Below are positions 35,236 to 45,232 of a DNA stretch of 64,000 nt, piece after piece. Made by a program: the position numbers and the translations under genes. Source of the DNA: Bacteroidota bacterium. GTDB taxonomy: Bacteria > Bacteroidota > Bacteroidia > B-17B0 > Aurantibacillaceae. Under the pieces are notes generated by a model, which worked only from the letters and a program-made list of their open reading frames with translations, did not search any database and had not been told where the DNA came from. The stretch's first letter is position 1; every line of letters begins with the position of its first letter. The stretch spans positions 1 through 64,000 of the forward strand of contig JAAFIL010000004.1 in assembly GCA_013297775.1 (NCBI GenBank), given 5' to 3'.

Positions 35236-35568
35236 TTAGTAATTAATAAAGTTAATATCCATGGTGTAGGTAGTCCCTTGTACTAAATTCGCAAAATTTA
35301 ATTTTGAAAATTGTGTTTCTAACGTTTGACGCTCTTCGCCCGCGTTTAAGTTGGCCGATACAGCATTTACATTTCCTTTTTCGTTAACGGTAAATGTAAA
35401 CGTTACTTTTTTTACTTCGCCACTTTTTGCACTACTTTTTAAAACATTACTTTTTTGAATGTTAGAAACAAATGAACGAATAGATGTTGAACCGCCATTT
35501 CCTGCTAAAGCGTTAACAGATAAAAGACTTAAAGCTACTACGGCGAAGATTGATTTTAAAGTTTTCAT
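35236..35568 (-). CDS. Small secreted protein, uncharacterised
   Basis: A 110-aa protein from ATG 35568 with a signal peptide MKTLKSIFAVVALSLLSVNA-like (cleaved after ALA). The mature part, KKVTFTFTVNEKGNVNAVSA, resembles small periplasmic or surface proteins with a beta-rich fold related to TonB C-terminal-like domains, found widely in Bacteroidota. No named family. An upstream extension of 22 codons is open but unlikely because the signal peptide starts at 35568. Confidence 0.7.
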   Translation of the reverse strand: MKTLKSIFAVVALSLLSVNALAGNGGSTSIRSFVSNIQKSNVLKSSAKSGEVKKVTFTFTVNEKGNVNAVSANLNAGEERQTLETQFSKLNFANLVQGTTYTMDINFINY

Positions 35569-35944
35569 GGTGTCTATTTTTTTTAAGTTTTTAATTTTAT
35601 TTACTTGATGAAGTATATGCCAAATGGATGCCAAACTCTGTTTTGATTATAACTAATTGATTTTCAATTGTTTATTTTTTAATCCATTCAATCGAAGTGT
35701 TCAAAAACGAACAGTAAGTGTACACTGTTGAACAGTGGAATGTGCGATTAGAAGCGGCGTAAATAATTTAACTAACAGATAAACAGCATAGTTACAAGTG
35801 GTTCTGTAAGTGATAACAGATTTAATTTGATTTAGTAAAATAAAATTTTAATATTTAGTAAATTTTTGAAAATTTGAAAAGTGGGAAAAAAAACAATTGC
35901 CCTGCTTGTATAATTTAAAAATAGACGATCAACACACTACTAAA
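35569..35944. other. Intergenic region before the hydroxylase operon
   Basis: 376 bases between the divergent small secreted protein and the CmlA-like gene. It holds a short palindrome AGTGTACACT near 35717 flanked by ACAGT/GAACAGT repeats, a possible regulator site. No promoter box could be fixed with confidence; the end is very A-rich. Confidence 0.45.
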
Positions 35945-37576
35945 ATGGAAAATCAAAGTAAAAAATATTACCTTAAACCCAATGTGGCACTCGAAGCCTT
36001 ATTTGACCGTTGGTACGCTTGGTCTCATCTCGTTTCTCCAGCAACCGCAGCCATGAACTTGAAAGAACGGCATTTAAAAATTATGCAGTCGTATATTAAG
36101 AATCCAAAAATTCATGCGGCGGCTGTTCTTAAACCCGAAATGATGGGCGGGCCGTTTATTAATTACCAAGGTGGTCGAGTAGATGAGATAAAAGCCTTAA
36201 CAGATAAAATAATAGCAAAAAGAGATAATTTACTAAAATTGGCAGATGCGATTAATGCGTTAAACGACCTGATTCAAAGCCAAGCCAAAGGCTTTTCGCT
36301 TCATACATTGTATGCGCAAATACCCGAAGAGTTAAAGGGTTATGTAGAACTTTATTACGATCTTAATGATCAAGTTAACTTCAGATTTTTTGAGGCTTTG
36401 TTGTATAAAAGTAAGTTCTACGACGAAACGGCACAATCTATTGCGCTTCAATTGGTAGAGTCAGATAAGCAACGTAGTTTTGTATTGAGCACGCCACGAT
36501 TAGATGATGACGGTATTATTCATGTGGATCTTCCTTTTAAACATAAGGTAATTGACGATTTATTTAAAATGAAACGCACGCCAGCTAGTTATGATGAGAT
36601 TAAAAATACTTTACAAATAAAACCCGAACAAAACCAATTATTTGAAGAATTATTTTCTTTAAACGCACCTAAAGATTATGAACCTTATACAGGTCCGGGC
36701 ATACGAACAAGGTATTTTGGACATGCTTGTGTACTTGTTGAAACTAATAAAATTTCGATATTGGTGGATCCCGTTATTAGTTATGATGGGTATGAAAATG
36801 AGGTTTCGCGTTTCACCTCCGCCGACCTTCCTGACACAATAGATTATGTGTTGATTACGCATAATCACCAAGACCACGTTTTACTCGAAACCTTATTACA
36901 ACTTAGGCATAAAATTAAAAACGTAGTAGTTCCTTCATCGGGTAAAGGAAATTTACAAGACCCAAGTTTACGTCTTATGTTTCATCACCTTGGATTTAAA
37001 AACGTGATTGAATTAGATGACTTAGAAACGGTTGAGTTGAATAATTGCACGATTACCGCACTTCCTTTTATTGGTGAACATTCTGACCTTGATGTGAGAT
37101 CTAAAATGTGTGTTCATGTAAATTTACACAATCAATATAAAATTATATTTGCCGCCGACTCTAAAAACATAGCTCCCGAATTATATGAAAAAGTACAGGC
37201 CATAATGGGCACCATTGATGTGCTTTTTCTTGGTATGGAGTGCGACGGTGCACCTTTAACATGGCTATACGGACCGCTCTTGCCTAAAAAGATGGATCGC
37301 GATAAAGACCAATCTCGAAGACTTGCCGGAAGTGATTGTTCGGAAGGCATGAAAATAGTTGACCTTTTTAAAGCAAAAGATGTTTTTGTTTACGCCATGG
37401 GAATGGAACCTTGGCTCGAATTTATAAGTTCGATCAAATACACCGATGAATCGAAGCCAATCGTTGAATCGAATCGTTTGGTAGAAGCATGCCGAGCAAT
37501 TGGTATTAATGCCGAACGATTGTATGGAGAAAAAACAATTGAATACGAAGAAATTTTGGAAGCGGTAAATGGATAA
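35945..37576 (+). CDS. CmlA-like diiron MBL-fold hydroxylase
   Basis: A protein of 543 aa from ATG 35945 (16 more upstream codons are open). An N-terminal helical domain of about 265 aa precedes a metallo-beta-lactamase fold with THNHQDH (H306, H308, D310, H311). Instead of the usual later histidine there is E378 (FIGEH), and D405 in FAADSKN. From memory these match in identity and nearly in number the diiron ligands of CmlA (H305, H307, D309, H310, E377, D403), the chloramphenicol-pathway beta-hydroxylase that acts on an aminoacyl group held by an NRPS. The start of an operon with aminotransferase, exporter and PPTase supports natural-product chemistry. A zinc MBL hydrolase is the alternative. 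Confidence 0.78.
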   Translation: MENQSKKYYLKPNVALEALFDRWYAWSHLVSPATAAMNLKERHLKIMQSYIKNPKIHAAAVLKPEMMGGPFINYQGGRVDEIKALTDKIIAKRDNLLKLADAINALNDLIQSQAKGFSLHTLYAQIPEELKGYVELYYDLNDQVNFRFFEALLYKSKFYDETAQSIALQLVESDKQRSFVLSTPRLDDDGIIHVDLPFKHKVIDDLFKMKRTPASYDEIKNTLQIKPEQNQLFEELFSLNAPKDYEPYTGPGIRTRYFGHACVLVETNKISILVDPVISYDGYENEVSRFTSADLPDTIDYVLITHNHQDHVLLETLLQLRHKIKNVVVPSSGKGNLQDPSLRLMFHHLGFKNVIELDDLETVELNNCTITALPFIGEHSDLDVRSKMCVHVNLHNQYKIIFAADSKNIAPELYEKVQAIMGTIDVLFLGMECDGAPLTWLYGPLLPKKMDRDKDQSRRLAGSDCSEGMKIVDLFKAKDVFVYAMGMEPWLEFISSIKYTDESKPIVESNRLVEACRAIGINAERLYGEKTIEYEEILEAVNG

Positions 37577-37708
37577 GGCTTTGTTAAGTATTTATCCTTA
37601 CCTAAGCAAACAGTACTAATTAAAATGATGCCTAACCCGCAAAACATAGTACCCCAACAACACGAATGAATGTAAACAACAGACCTATTAATTAAAAAGA
37701 AATAAAAT

Positions 37709-39067
37709 ATGATTAATCCACTCATACACTCCATGGCAATATGCCCCGACATGAACAAAACCTACCCTAAAATTGAGTTTGGGAAAGGCGTTTATCTTTT
37801 TGAGAAAAATGGAAAAAGATACTTAGACGCTTCATCAGGTTCTTCTTCGGTTTCAAACATTGGGCATGGTCGAACAGAAATAGCTGAGGCGATGTATGAA
37901 CAAGTGTGTAAAGTAAGTGTGCTTCCAACGCATGCTTTCAGTTCAGAAATGGTTGAAAATTACTTACAAAAACTCGTAAATTTTGCACCTCAAGGATTTC
38001 AGAAAGCTTGGACGGTAATGAGTGGCACAGAGGCCGTTGAGAATGCCGTAAAGTTAGCCTTGCAATACCACCAACTTAGAGGCGAACCTAATCGTTATAA
38101 AATTATATCTCGTTGGAATACCTATCATGGTAACTCGGTTTTTATGTTAGATATTGGTGGTATGAAAGTAAGACGCGAACTTTATGCCAAATGGCACAAT
38201 AACTTTCCACACCTTTCGCCAGCATACACTTATCGGAAACCGAATGCGTTATCCATAGATGAATACACTAAAAGTTTACTAACCGAATTTGAGCAATGCT
38301 TAATTGAAACAGGCACCGAAACTGTAGCTGCACTCATTGCAGAGCCAGTTGTTGCTGCGGCACTAGGCGCTGTTCCACCACCCGAAGGCTACTTTAAGGG
38401 AATGAAAGCCATTTGCGAAAAATATGGCGTCTTATACATTTCAGATGAAATTCTAAGCGGGTTTGGCAGAACAGGTAAAAACTTTGGGATTGAGAATTTC
38501 GGAATCATCCCCGATATAATTGCTGCAGGGAAAGGCATTAGCGGAGGATATTTTCCACTATCGGCGGTATTTGCTTCTGGGAAAGTGATGCAGCCTTTTA
38601 TTGATTCTAATTCGGCCTTTTTAGGCGGACATACCTTTGCCTGCAATCCGGTTGGTGCAGCAGTGGGCACAAAAGTTTTAGACATTTTGAAAAATGAAGA
38701 TTTAATTAATCACTCACAAAAAATGGGAGCCTTGCTATTGAATAAATTGCAACAACTTCTCGATTTAGATATGGTGGGCGATGTAAGAGGTGTTGGCTTG
38801 CAATGTGGCATTGAAATTGTGCAAGATAAGGTTACCAAAAAGCCATTTCCGGCCGCACTTGCCGTTTCTAAAAAAATTGGCGAAAAATCGGTAGAAAAAG
38901 GCGTAGTATTGTATCCTGGTTCGGGTTCGGTGGACGGAACGCTTGGCAATCATATTTTAATTACGCCGCCACTCATTGTTTCGGAAACGGAGTTAGATGA
39001 AATTGTAGAGGTATTAAAAACGTGTATTAAAGAAGTGAGTAGCGAGTTAGCAACAAAAGTATTTTAA
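37709..39067 (+). CDS. Class III PLP aminotransferase
   Basis: A 452-aa fold-type I class III aminotransferase. SGTEAVENAVKLA binds the PLP phosphate, YISDEILSGFGRTG contains the cofactor aspartate, and K275 in AAGKGISGGYFPL is the Schiff-base lysine. Such enzymes transfer amino groups to omega or alpha keto acids or aldehydes. It is the second gene of the operon, 132 bases after the hydroxylase, and probably makes or finishes an amine in the product. Confidence 0.92.
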   Translation: MINPLIHSMAICPDMNKTYPKIEFGKGVYLFEKNGKRYLDASSGSSSVSNIGHGRTEIAEAMYEQVCKVSVLPTHAFSSEMVENYLQKLVNFAPQGFQKAWTVMSGTEAVENAVKLALQYHQLRGEPNRYKIISRWNTYHGNSVFMLDIGGMKVRRELYAKWHNNFPHLSPAYTYRKPNALSIDEYTKSLLTEFEQCLIETGTETVAALIAEPVVAAALGAVPPPEGYFKGMKAICEKYGVLYISDEILSGFGRTGKNFGIENFGIIPDIIAAGKGISGGYFPLSAVFASGKVMQPFIDSNSAFLGGHTFACNPVGAAVGTKVLDILKNEDLINHSQKMGALLLNKLQQLLDLDMVGDVRGVGLQCGIEIVQDKVTKKPFPAALAVSKKIGEKSVEKGVVLYPGSGSVDGTLGNHILITPPLIVSETELDEIVEVLKTCIKEVSSELATKVF

Positions 39068-39159
39068 AAAATGTGATTAAACCGAATATTAAGAACAAAT
39101 CGAATAATTGATGTTAGATGAAAAAAATCGCATGAAGACTTATTTAAAATACAATTCAA

Positions 39160-40809
39160 ATGTTTGATTTTATAAAGTTAATTGATCGAAAAAAAGCGGT
39201 CGCCATTTTTGTTTTAGGATTGGTATCTGGATTAACTAGTTTCGGATTTTTAGCTTGCATTAATTTCATGATTGAAGTTATTGTGAACAAAAAGAACGCC
39301 ATTAACACAAATTATATTCTATTATTTTGCGCCCTTATGTTAGGATTTGTGTGGAGCAAAGTTGCACTGGCGCACATCGTTGTTAAATTTTCGCAACGCA
39401 CATTTTGGAAACTACGCGCTGAGGTTTTAAATACCATTTTAAAAGCCAGCTTTTATCAGTTTAGTAAACGAAAAGATAAAATTTATGCTTCGCTAGTACA
39501 CGATGTAAATGTTTTAACCGATTTCTCACTTTCAATTATTAATTTTTTATCGGCTCTTATTATCACTACGGGCTGCTTCATTTATATTGGCATGTTATCG
39601 CGCACCTTGCTACTTATTACGCTAGGCGTATCGGTCTTTGCCGTGGTTCTTTACTGGATTGGTGTTTTCTTCAATCGAAAAAAATTAGAAACATCGAGGG
39701 AATTAGAAAATAGTTTTATGAGTCATTTTTTAGACATTTTATCGGGCTTCAAAGAAATTCACATGAACCCTAAAATTGGGCAAGATATTTTTAATAGAAA
39801 AATAAAAAATATATCCAACGAATCGTTTATTAATAACATCAAAGCATTTAAAGGGTTTTTAAACTTACAAATTACAAGCGAAATAGCATTCTACTTATTG
39901 ATTGCCTTTGCTTTAATTTTTAATTCACTCTTTGTTAATGAAACAGCTGTAACCATTGTCAATTTTGTTTTTATCCTTCTTTATTTACTCGGAAGCATCA
40001 ACACCATTGTATTTATTATTCCAAGTATGGTGCAAGCAAAAATTGCGGCCGATAGAATATACAAGTTGAAAAACGAACTAAGTGATGAACGATTCGAGAA
40101 TCAACTCGAAAACAAAAAGATACCGATGAATGTGTTTGAAAAACTGATTGTTTCGGATTTGAAATTTGTCTATAAACAGGAAGAAAGCAAAGAAAATTTT
40201 TGCGTAGGTCCACTAAACTTTTCATTAGAAAAAGGCGAAGCTGTTTTTATTTATGGAGGCAATGGCAGCGGAAAAACAACCCTGATGAATGCGATACTAG
40301 GCATTTTAAAACCCGACTCGGGAACAATAACATTTAATGAAACTGCGTTATCGCCTTCTAATTATAACGATTACCGAACTTTATTTTCTGTTGTGTTTAA
40401 CGATTTCCACCTCTTTAACGAATTGTATGGATTTGATGCCATTTCGGAAACGGAAATAACTAATTACTTAGAATTATTTGAATTGAATGATAAAGTGAAG
40501 TGGGTCAATCATTCGTTTTCGTCGGCGAGTTTATCTACTGGGCAACGCAAACGCTTAGGGCTTATTGTTGCCCTCATGCGAAAAAGTCCGGTATTAGTGC
40601 TCGATGAATGGGCCGCCGACCAAGACCCTGTATTTCGTAAGAAATTTTATACACAAATAATTCCTGAACTAAAAGCACGGGGTTACTCTCTAATTGCTAT
40701 TACACACGACGATGCGTATTACCATGCCGCCGATAAATTATACAAAATGGAATCGGGACAATTAACACGCGAGTCTTTAATTAACCTATCTAAAACAGAA
40801 TTGGTATAA
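39160..40809 (+). CDS. Cyclic-peptide-type ABC exporter
   Basis: A 549-aa fused ABC exporter: six transmembrane helices (about 15-300), then an ATPase domain with Walker A YGGNGSGKTT, signature SLSTGQRKRL and Walker B VLVLDEW. The length, the WAADQDP after Walker B and the fusion fit the PvdE/SyrD/YojI cyclic-peptide exporter group (TIGR01194). It likely exports a peptide or lipopeptide, as in pyoverdine export. It overlaps the thioesterase by one base (TAATG). Confidence 0.87.
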   Translation: MFDFIKLIDRKKAVAIFVLGLVSGLTSFGFLACINFMIEVIVNKKNAINTNYILLFCALMLGFVWSKVALAHIVVKFSQRTFWKLRAEVLNTILKASFYQFSKRKDKIYASLVHDVNVLTDFSLSIINFLSALIITTGCFIYIGMLSRTLLLITLGVSVFAVVLYWIGVFFNRKKLETSRELENSFMSHFLDILSGFKEIHMNPKIGQDIFNRKIKNISNESFINNIKAFKGFLNLQITSEIAFYLLIAFALIFNSLFVNETAVTIVNFVFILLYLLGSINTIVFIIPSMVQAKIAADRIYKLKNELSDERFENQLENKKIPMNVFEKLIVSDLKFVYKQEESKENFCVGPLNFSLEKGEAVFIYGGNGSGKTTLMNAILGILKPDSGTITFNETALSPSNYNDYRTLFSVVFNDFHLFNELYGFDAISETEITNYLELFELNDKVKWVNHSFSSASLSTGQRKRLGLIVALMRKSPVLVLDEWAADQDPVFRKKFYTQIIPELKARGYSLIAITHDDAYYHAADKLYKMESGQLTRESLINLSKTELV

Positions 40810-41498
40810 TGCACACAGTAACTAAAATCCAACTTTTTTTATTGCACTTTTCAGGTGGAAACGTCTATTCGTTTCAATTTTTAAAACCTCACTTGCCATC
40901 TAATTTTGAGTTTCTACCCATTGAGTTGCCTGGTCGTGGAAAGCGAATGAGTGAAAAATTTGTAAACACAGAAACCGAAGCGGTAATGGATTTAGTAAAT
41001 CAAATTACCTTGTTAAGAAACACGGGACCTTACCTGGTATTTGGCCATAGTATGGGTGCCACTTTAGGATTGAGAGTAACTAAAAAGCTAGAAGAATTAG
41101 GCGATCCACCTCAAAAGCTAATTGTTGCGGGCAATGCAGGGCCTGGAACGGGAGAGGATAAACTACGCTCGACCATGACGGATGAAGAACTTAAAAACGA
41201 GTTAAGAGAGCTTGGTGGCGTACCCGAGGAAGTACTTAATAACACTGACCTTTTTAATTTTTTTGCGCCAATATTACGATCCGATTTTAAAATTATTGAA
41301 GAAGCTGAAGAACTAACGAACGATTTTAAATTGAAACTTCCTATAAATGCTATTATGGGCGACCAAGAAGAAACTTCGGAACAAATTGAGAATTGGAAAA
41401 ATTTTACCTCGGGAGAATTTAAGTCGTATCACCTTCCGGGAAATCATTTTTTTATATTTGACTCGCCAAAAGCGTTAATCGAAATTATTAAAAATTGA
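40809..41498 (+). CDS. Type II thioesterase
   Basis: A 229-aa alpha/beta hydrolase of the GrsT/type II thioesterase family. The nucleophile S81 sits in FGHSMGA, and a late GNHFFIF supplies the catalytic histidine. LLHFSGGNVYSFQFL at the N-terminus is typical. These enzymes clear stalled or wrongly loaded carrier domains of NRPS/PKS lines, so a carrier protein must exist somewhere. It starts inside the exporter stop and is followed by PPTase after one base. Confidence 0.92.
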   Translation: MHTVTKIQLFLLHFSGGNVYSFQFLKPHLPSNFEFLPIELPGRGKRMSEKFVNTETEAVMDLVNQITLLRNTGPYLVFGHSMGATLGLRVTKKLEELGDPPQKLIVAGNAGPGTGEDKLRSTMTDEELKNELRELGGVPEEVLNNTDLFNFFAPILRSDFKIIEEAEELTNDFKLKLPINAIMGDQEETSEQIENWKNFTSGEFKSYHLPGNHFFIFDSPKALIEIIKN

Positions 41499-41499
41499 C

Positions 41500-42195
41500 A
41501 TGATAGACCTTTGGTACCTCGATACAAAAACGATTACCCCAAAAGATGTAGAAACACTGTTAGCGTTTCTGCCGCAAAATCTTGTTAATGAAATTACACG
41601 TTTCAGATTTCATGAAGATAGGCGACTTAAACTTTTTGGAAGATTGATCGTTGAAAGCTATTATAAAAATCAACACCTCGCATTTAACTGGAACGATTGG
41701 AAAATTTCGCCAGCTGGTAAACCATATTGTAACCCCCAGCAAGCGTTTAACATTTCGCACGCCGGAACGTATGTACTCGTTGCGTTTTCAACTCATGAAG
41801 TTGGTGTAGATATTGAGAGGGTGGTTCCCTTCGATGTGCAAACCATTCGTACTTATTTCCATCCAGAAGAAGCCGAATACATTTTGCATTCAACCAACTC
41901 TAATTCAGCTTTTTTTAAATTATGGACCAGAAAAGAGGCGTACCTGAAAGCAATAGGTAAAGGAATTGTGGACGGACTTCATCATGAAAATTGTTTACCC
42001 GATGTATTGAACCAAACCGAAAAATGGTTTTTACATAGTTTATCGTTCGTTCCCGAGTATCATGTGGCGGTGTGCACAAACATTGCCAATTGCCCAATCA
42101 CCATTCGTCAACTTCATCCTAATCAGCTCGAACGCAGCCAATCGGAAAATCAACGCTTAACTAAGAAAAATAAAAACGTCAACCTATTCCCTTAA
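41500..42195 (+). CDS. 4'-phosphopantetheinyl transferase
   Basis: A 231-aa Sfp-type phosphopantetheinyl transferase, which attaches the CoA arm to carrier proteins. VGVDIERV carries the Mg ligands, and FKLWTRKEAYLKAIGKG is the (W/F)xxKEA motif; FNISHAG is also conserved. It lies 1 base after the thioesterase. Again this implies a carrier domain that is not encoded in this window. Confidence 0.92.
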   Translation: MIDLWYLDTKTITPKDVETLLAFLPQNLVNEITRFRFHEDRRLKLFGRLIVESYYKNQHLAFNWNDWKISPAGKPYCNPQQAFNISHAGTYVLVAFSTHEVGVDIERVVPFDVQTIRTYFHPEEAEYILHSTNSNSAFFKLWTRKEAYLKAIGKGIVDGLHHENCLPDVLNQTEKWFLHSLSFVPEYHVAVCTNIANCPITIRQLHPNQLERSQSENQRLTKKNKNVNLFP

Positions 42196-42201
42196 TTTGA
42201 T

Positions 42202-44565
42202 ATGAAACGGATTTCCTTTGGTTTTTTATTCCCATTACTCGCTTTAATTTTACTCATTAGCGTTTTAAACCGAAACGTTTTTATGGTGCCTGCTTTGGGT
42301 ATTTTATTGAGTCCATTTAAAGGCGTGGTGCAAAATGAAAAAAGTACCCAAACAACAATGGAAATGGATTTTGGACGAAAGGTTACCTCCACTATTTTAT
42401 TTGATGAGCGATCGGTTCCACATATTTTTGCCAACAATTCGAGCGATTTATTTTTTAATCAAGGTTATGTAACCGCATCAAACCGATTGTGGCAAATGGA
42501 CTTTTTATCTTATGCAGCAGCTGGAAGACTTAGCGAAGTATTTGGTGAAAACTTATTAGACTACGATCGCAATCAACGACGCGTTGGTTTATTAACCGCC
42601 GCCAAAAACTCACTTGCATTTATTGAAACCAATCCCGAAACTAAGATTGCCCTCGATAACTACACTAAAGGAGTCAATACTTATATTAATCAATTAGCGC
42701 TAACCCATTTACCTTTCGAATATAAATTACTAGATTACCGTCCCGAGCCTTGGACCAATTTAAAATCGGTTCTAATTATGAAATACATGGGTGCTCAATT
42801 GGCGGGTTACGAAGAAGACCTCCCTTCGTCGTACTTATTAGCAGCCCTTGGCAAAGAAGAATATGATAAACTCTTTTCAAATTATTTTATTAATGAAACC
42901 CACAAAAAATTTTCTATAGATCTTGTTAAAGATACCTTACCACCTAATTCTTATTTCGATTTCTCGTTTCTAGAATCTTCGTCTCAAATTGCCAATAACT
43001 CGCATAACCCGAGGTTAGGAAGTAACAGTTGGGTAATAGGTCCTTCAAAAAGTAAATCGGGTTCGGCTATTTTGTGCAACGACCCTCACTTAACACTATC
43101 CATTCCTGCAATTTGGTTCGAGTTACAGTTACACTCGCCCGAGATGAATGTTTATGGCTATTCCATTCCGGGTACGCCTGGCATTATAATTGGGTACAAT
43201 AATTCAATTGCATGGGGGCTTACCAATGGTTCGGTAGATGTTTGTGATTTTTTCAAACTCGAATTAAAAGATAAGTTTAACCAATACCTATTGGATGGGG
43301 CTTGGAAAGACACTAAGCAAACTATTGAAACTATAAAAATAAAAAATGGTAAACCTTTTTATGACACCATTTATTACACCATTCATGGTCCAATCGTATC
43401 CGATTTTAGATTTGGAGCTAAAGAAAAAGAAGGCTTGGCCATGAGCTGGGCTTTACACGAACCTTCGAATGAATTTTTAGCATTAATCCAATTAAATAAA
43501 GCCAATACCTACGAACGTTTTAAAGCCGCTATTCAACATTTTAAATGCCCTTCACAAAATTTTGCTTATGCCGATGTGAAAGGTAATATAGCCAGTCACC
43601 TTCAGGGGCGCATACGCAAGAACTCTAAAAGTGGAATGGGTAAATTTATATTGAAAGGAACCGATTCAAAATATGTATTGAAAGAACTGTTGCCACAAGA
43701 ATTACCTTCGTTGTATAACCCCGAGCGGGGATTTATAGGCTCGGCCAATAACAATCCGTTTCCTAAAAACGATTCGTTGTCTATAAATGGCTATTACTCT
43801 GAATTGAGGTACAATAAAATAAACCAACTTTTATCGAAGCCAAATAAATTTTCGGTAGATGATATGAAGCAAATGCAATGCGATAATACAGACCGTTTGG
43901 CTGAACTAGCGGTTCCTGTGTTAATTCCTTTTATTAGTAAAAATAATAAGTACGAAAAAGAATTGCGCGAATGGAATTGCGCTTACACAAAAGAAACGAA
44001 AATGGCTTTGGTATTTGAGCGGTGGTGGGCTTTTATTAAGGATAATACTTGGGATGAATTAGCCAAATACCCTAAGGTTCAAAAACAGCCCGACGATTTG
44101 GTATTATTAGATCTTATTGTAAATGACCCTAGCAACCTCTATTTTGATGACCTTTCAACCGATGTCAAAGAAACGGCGAGTGATATTATACAACTATCTT
44201 TTGAGCAGTTAACACAAAGTTGGCTATCGTATCCACTAACATGGGGCGATTACAATCAAGTTAGTATTATGCACCTGACAGACATCCCCGCGTTAAGCTG
44301 TCGAAAAAAATCATTGTCGGGTCATGCCAATGCCATCAATGCGCTATCGCACAATTGGGGCCCTGCTTTACGATTTATAGTAGAAATGAGCGATAAGCCA
44401 CAAGGATATGGTATTTATGCTGGCGGGCAATCTGGAAATCCTGCTTCTCAAAAATACGATGCTTACCTAGAGGATTGGACAAAAGGTAGGTATTACCCAC
44501 TTCATTTTTTTCTTAACCAAGCCGAAGGGGAAACTCAAACAACTTACAAATGGATTATAAAATAA
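42202..44565 (+). CDS. Penicillin acylase-family amidase
   Basis: A 787-aa N-terminal-nucleophile amidase. A membrane or signal segment (about 5-25) is followed by the alpha chain. The probable nucleophile S274 in LGSNSWVIG would start the beta chain after self-cleavage; DPHLTLSIPAIWFE and GYSIPGTPGIIIGYN are conserved beta-chain motifs. In pyoverdine and zeamine-type systems such periplasmic acylases (PvdQ-like) trim an acyl group from an exported precursor. It could do the same for the product exported by the adjacent ABC protein. Confidence 0.88.
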   Translation: MKRISFGFLFPLLALILLISVLNRNVFMVPALGILLSPFKGVVQNEKSTQTTMEMDFGRKVTSTILFDERSVPHIFANNSSDLFFNQGYVTASNRLWQMDFLSYAAAGRLSEVFGENLLDYDRNQRRVGLLTAAKNSLAFIETNPETKIALDNYTKGVNTYINQLALTHLPFEYKLLDYRPEPWTNLKSVLIMKYMGAQLAGYEEDLPSSYLLAALGKEEYDKLFSNYFINETHKKFSIDLVKDTLPPNSYFDFSFLESSSQIANNSHNPRLGSNSWVIGPSKSKSGSAILCNDPHLTLSIPAIWFELQLHSPEMNVYGYSIPGTPGIIIGYNNSIAWGLTNGSVDVCDFFKLELKDKFNQYLLDGAWKDTKQTIETIKIKNGKPFYDTIYYTIHGPIVSDFRFGAKEKEGLAMSWALHEPSNEFLALIQLNKANTYERFKAAIQHFKCPSQNFAYADVKGNIASHLQGRIRKNSKSGMGKFILKGTDSKYVLKELLPQELPSLYNPERGFIGSANNNPFPKNDSLSINGYYSELRYNKINQLLSKPNKFSVDDMKQMQCDNTDRLAELAVPVLIPFISKNNKYEKELREWNCAYTKETKMALVFERWWAFIKDNTWDELAKYPKVQKQPDDLVLLDLIVNDPSNLYFDDLSTDVKETASDIIQLSFEQLTQSWLSYPLTWGDYNQVSIMHLTDIPALSCRKKSLSGHANAINALSHNWGPALRFIVEMSDKPQGYGIYAGGQSGNPASQKYDAYLEDWTKGRYYPLHFFLNQAEGETQTTYKWIIK

Positions 44566-44572
44566 AAAAAAT

Positions 44573-44974
44573 ATGAAAATTATTCTTACTGTTTTATTGC
44601 TTGTGTTTGTATCCGTTGCCGTGCAGGCTATGACGTTTTTACCGTGGTGGAGTTTTGTTATTCCTATTTTTTTATTAGGCTTTGGTTTACCTTTAAAAAG
44701 ATGGAACGTTTCTGCTTTTTTGTTGGGCTTTACGGTTGGCTTTTTGGTTTGGGTGTTCTCTACCCTTTATTTTGAAATGCAATACGAAGGCTTCATCATT
44801 AAAAAAGTAAGCCTTTTATTTAACATGCCTCAAGTGGTATTATATGGCTGCATTGGTTCTATTGGCGGGGTACTTACTGGGTTGGCGTTTTACTCGGGCT
44901 ATTTACTAAGAAAAGGAAGAGAAGATATTCAACTGGATTTATCGAATACGCCTAAAACGCATCTTGAGAAATAG
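44573..44974 (+). CDS. Small membrane protein
   Basis: A 133-aa integral membrane protein with four hydrophobic segments (about 1-20, 23-38, 45-66 and 83-108), the last followed by a charged tail. It begins 7 bases after the acylase gene and is likely the end of the same operon. No family recognised; a role in transport or anchoring is possible. Confidence 0.65.
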   Translation: MKIILTVLLLVFVSVAVQAMTFLPWWSFVIPIFLLGFGLPLKRWNVSAFLLGFTVGFLVWVFSTLYFEMQYEGFIIKKVSLLFNMPQVVLYGCIGSIGGVLTGLAFYSGYLLRKGREDIQLDLSNTPKTHLEK

Positions 44975-45232
44975 AGTGAACTGAGGTTAAATATTTTTTG
45001 TTGAGTAGGTGTAACCACTCCAAAAACCATTAATAATATTATATGGGCTCATAACTATCAAAATAATAGCAGCAATTGTAGGCTTTTGATTGGCGTTGAT
45101 AAGTAACTACTTTTTTGTAAATTTATAATTTTAATTTATTAATGAATACCGACGACTGTTTGCAGATTAAAGACAAAGCATCACTCACATTATTTTCAAA
45201 AAATACTAAGAGATACAATAAGATTTTAAGCA

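Noticed and set aside
35715-35735. AGTGTACACT palindrome as an operator of the hydroxylase operon
   Set aside because: Only one copy was seen, it is over 200 bases from the start codon, and no regulator gene is adjacent.
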